Assembly (NCBI GenBank): GCA_945885645.1
Contig: CAMCYV010000054.1
Span: 1-8,453 of the forward strand
Reading direction: 5' to 3'
DNA length: 8,453 nucleotides
Origin: Bifidobacterium breve
GTDB lineage: Bacteria > Actinomycetota > Actinomycetes > S36-B12
This document shows, piece after piece, positions 7,501 through 8,453 of the stretch (the stretch's first letter is position 1; the number at the start of each line of letters is the position of its first letter). The notes under the pieces were generated by a model, which was given only the letters and a program-made list of their open reading frames with translations, was not told where the DNA came from and ran no database searches. Made by a program: the position numbers and the translations under genes.

Positions 7501-8453
7501 GCGTTACTCCCTGCAATGTTTTCCCAAATAACTGTGCCACCCATGCCCAAGCCGATACACATTGTGGTTACTCCATATTTTGCACTCGGACTCATGGTGA
7601 AGCTCTTGGCGAGGTTGTTCATCAGGCGAATACCACTTGATGCCAGTGGGTGTCCGACCGCGATTGCGCCACCCATGGGGTTTACTCGAGGGTCATCGTC
7701 GGCGATTCCAAAGTGGTCAAGGAAAGCTAACACCTGAATCGCGAATGCCTCATTGACTTCGAACAGATCAATGTCGGAGATTCTGAGACCGGTTCGAGCC
7801 AAGGCTTTCTCGGTGCTGGGGACCGGGCCCACGCCCATTACTTCGGGCTCGACACCGGCGAACGCAAACCCAACCATGCGCATCTTTTTTGAGAGCCCCA
7901 ATTGATCAGCAATCTTTTCATTCGCTAAGAGTGCGGCTGTGGCCCCGTCGGAGAGCCCAGAGGAATTACCGGCACTCACGCGACCATGTGACCTGAAAGG
8001 TGTCTTCAAGTTCGCTAGTCCCTCAAGGGTCGTGCTTGGTCTGGGTGATTCATCCTCGGTGACCAAAATGCTGCCCAGTTCAGCGCTGCGCGCCGCCACC
8101 GGAACTAGGTCCGGCTGGATAAGCCCGTCGGCATATGCCTTTGCTGTCTTTTCTTGTGAGCGCAGTGCGAATTCATCGGCTCGCCCCTTTGTGAGGTGTG
8201 GGAAGCGGTCGTGCAAGTTCTCCGCTGTCATGCCCATGGCCATTGCTTCGGGGTCCACGAGTCGCTCTGAGAGGTATCGGGGGTTGGGATCCATCCCTTC
8301 ACCCATCGGGTGATGCGTCATATGTTCAACGCCTCCGGCAAGCGCCAAGTCGTAGGCGCCAGCCATGATCGCGCTGGATAATGTCGTTACCGCTGTCATG
8401 GCGCCGGCGCACCACCGGTCAACCGAGTATCCCGGAACCGTGTTGGGAAGGCC
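7497..8453 (-). CDS. fadA: Acetyl-CoA C-acyltransferase (thiolase), 5' end outside window
   Basis: Thiolase catalyses the last beta-oxidation step, splitting 3-ketoacyl-CoA with CoA into acetyl-CoA and a shortened acyl-CoA. The frame stays open to the window edge, giving the last 318 residues; roughly 80-90 N-terminal residues are missing if the length is typical. The ATG at 8399 is internal, because the preceding codons encode the conserved VDRWCAGAMTAV, whose cysteine (codon 8411-8409) is the acyl-accepting nucleophile. Further thiolase marks are GGVEHMTHHPMG, VNEAFA (visible residues 233-238), the GHP histidine (268) in GGAIAVGHPLASSG, and the second active-site cysteine (299) in MCIGLGMGG. 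The catalytic Cys-His-Cys set is complete. The stop TGA overlaps the fadB start by 4 bases, so the two subunits should be made together as a trifunctional-type complex. Any promoter is upstream, beyond the window. Confidence 0.94.
   Translation of the reverse strand, partial: GLPNTVPGYSVDRWCAGAMTAVTTLSSAIMAGAYDLALAGGVEHMTHHPMGEGMDPNPRYLSERLVDPEAMAMGMTAENLHDRFPHLTKGRADEFALRSQEKTAKAYADGLIQPDLVPVAARSAELGSILVTEDESPRPSTTLEGLANLKTPFRSHGRVSAGNSSGLSDGATAALLANEKIADQLGLSKKMRMVGFAFAGVEPEVMGVGPVPSTEKALARTGLRISDIDLFEVNEAFAIQVLAFLDHFGIADDDPRVNPMGGAIAVGHPLASSGIRLMNNLAKSFTMSPSAKYGVTTMCIGLGMGGTVIWENIAGSNA
7507..7512 (-). promoter_or_regulatory. Ribosome binding site of fadB
   Basis: On the minus strand AGGGAG lies within the last codons of the thiolase gene, 6 bases before the fadB ATG. 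This confirms the start that overlaps the thiolase stop and shows that fadB, unlike dxs, can load ribosomes by itself. Confidence 0.75.

Noticed and set aside
7073..7531. 152-codon open frame on the plus strand
   Set aside because: It is antisense to the well-supported fadB N-terminal domain and the fadA end. Its low-complexity Ala/Ser/Pro/Thr composition is typical of a shadow frame.
8397..8399. ATG at 8399 (minus) as the true thiolase start
   Set aside because: The 18 codons upstream are in frame and encode the conserved active-site cysteine segment VDRWCAGA, so the gene continues past the window edge.
486..8453. Frameshift or pseudogene damage in acnA, dxs, fadB or fadA
   Set aside because: Each frame is continuous with catalytic residues intact and lengths normal for the family.

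Overview
The window looks like a chromosomal housekeeping segment from a medium-GC actinobacterium (Actinomycetota). Base composition is roughly half G+C by eye, and two of the starts are GTG. The AcnA, Dxs and FadB proteins resemble actinobacterial forms, for example the [13 protein letters not shown] stretch in Dxs. The gene order TrmA-type RNA methyltransferase, acnA, small hypothetical gene, dxs, with a fatty-acid oxidation pair facing it, also fits actinobacteria. A freshwater or marine microbacterial-type lineage is possible from the moderate GC, but the sequence cannot fix this.

Layout, left to right. Positions 1-432 (+) hold the 3' part of a TrmA/RlmD-family uracil-5 RNA methyltransferase. 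The next 53 bases (433-485) form the acnA leader. A perfect 24-bp palindrome (422-445) spans the methyltransferase stop codon, and a third copy of its half-site (TATCTTG, 450-456) lies just downstream. Then come acnA (486-3143, +), an uncharacterised 121-residue gene (3140-3505, +) and dxs (3510-5420, +). The last three are packed as one unit: acnA and the small gene overlap by 4 bases, and only 4 bases separate the small gene from dxs. On the opposite strand, fadB (7500-5404, -) and a 5'-truncated thiolase gene fadA (8453-7497, -) form a second operon with a 4-base overlap. The 3' ends of dxs and fadB overlap by 17 bases.

How they work together. FadA and FadB would be the beta and alpha parts of a beta-oxidation complex producing acetyl-CoA. 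AcnA is the [4Fe-4S] aconitase of the TCA cycle that consumes that acetyl-CoA. Dxs condenses pyruvate and glyceraldehyde 3-phosphate to start the MEP isoprenoid pathway. The window is therefore central carbon metabolism, read from two convergent operons. I see no mobile element, CRISPR array, tRNA or rRNA, and no stretch over 300 bases without a gene.

I found no clearly new biological system. The points most worth a second look are the palindrome plus third half-site ahead of acnA, the small unknown gene with unusual leucine codon use between acnA and dxs, the lack of a clear ribosome binding site for that gene and for dxs, and the overlapping convergent gene ends.
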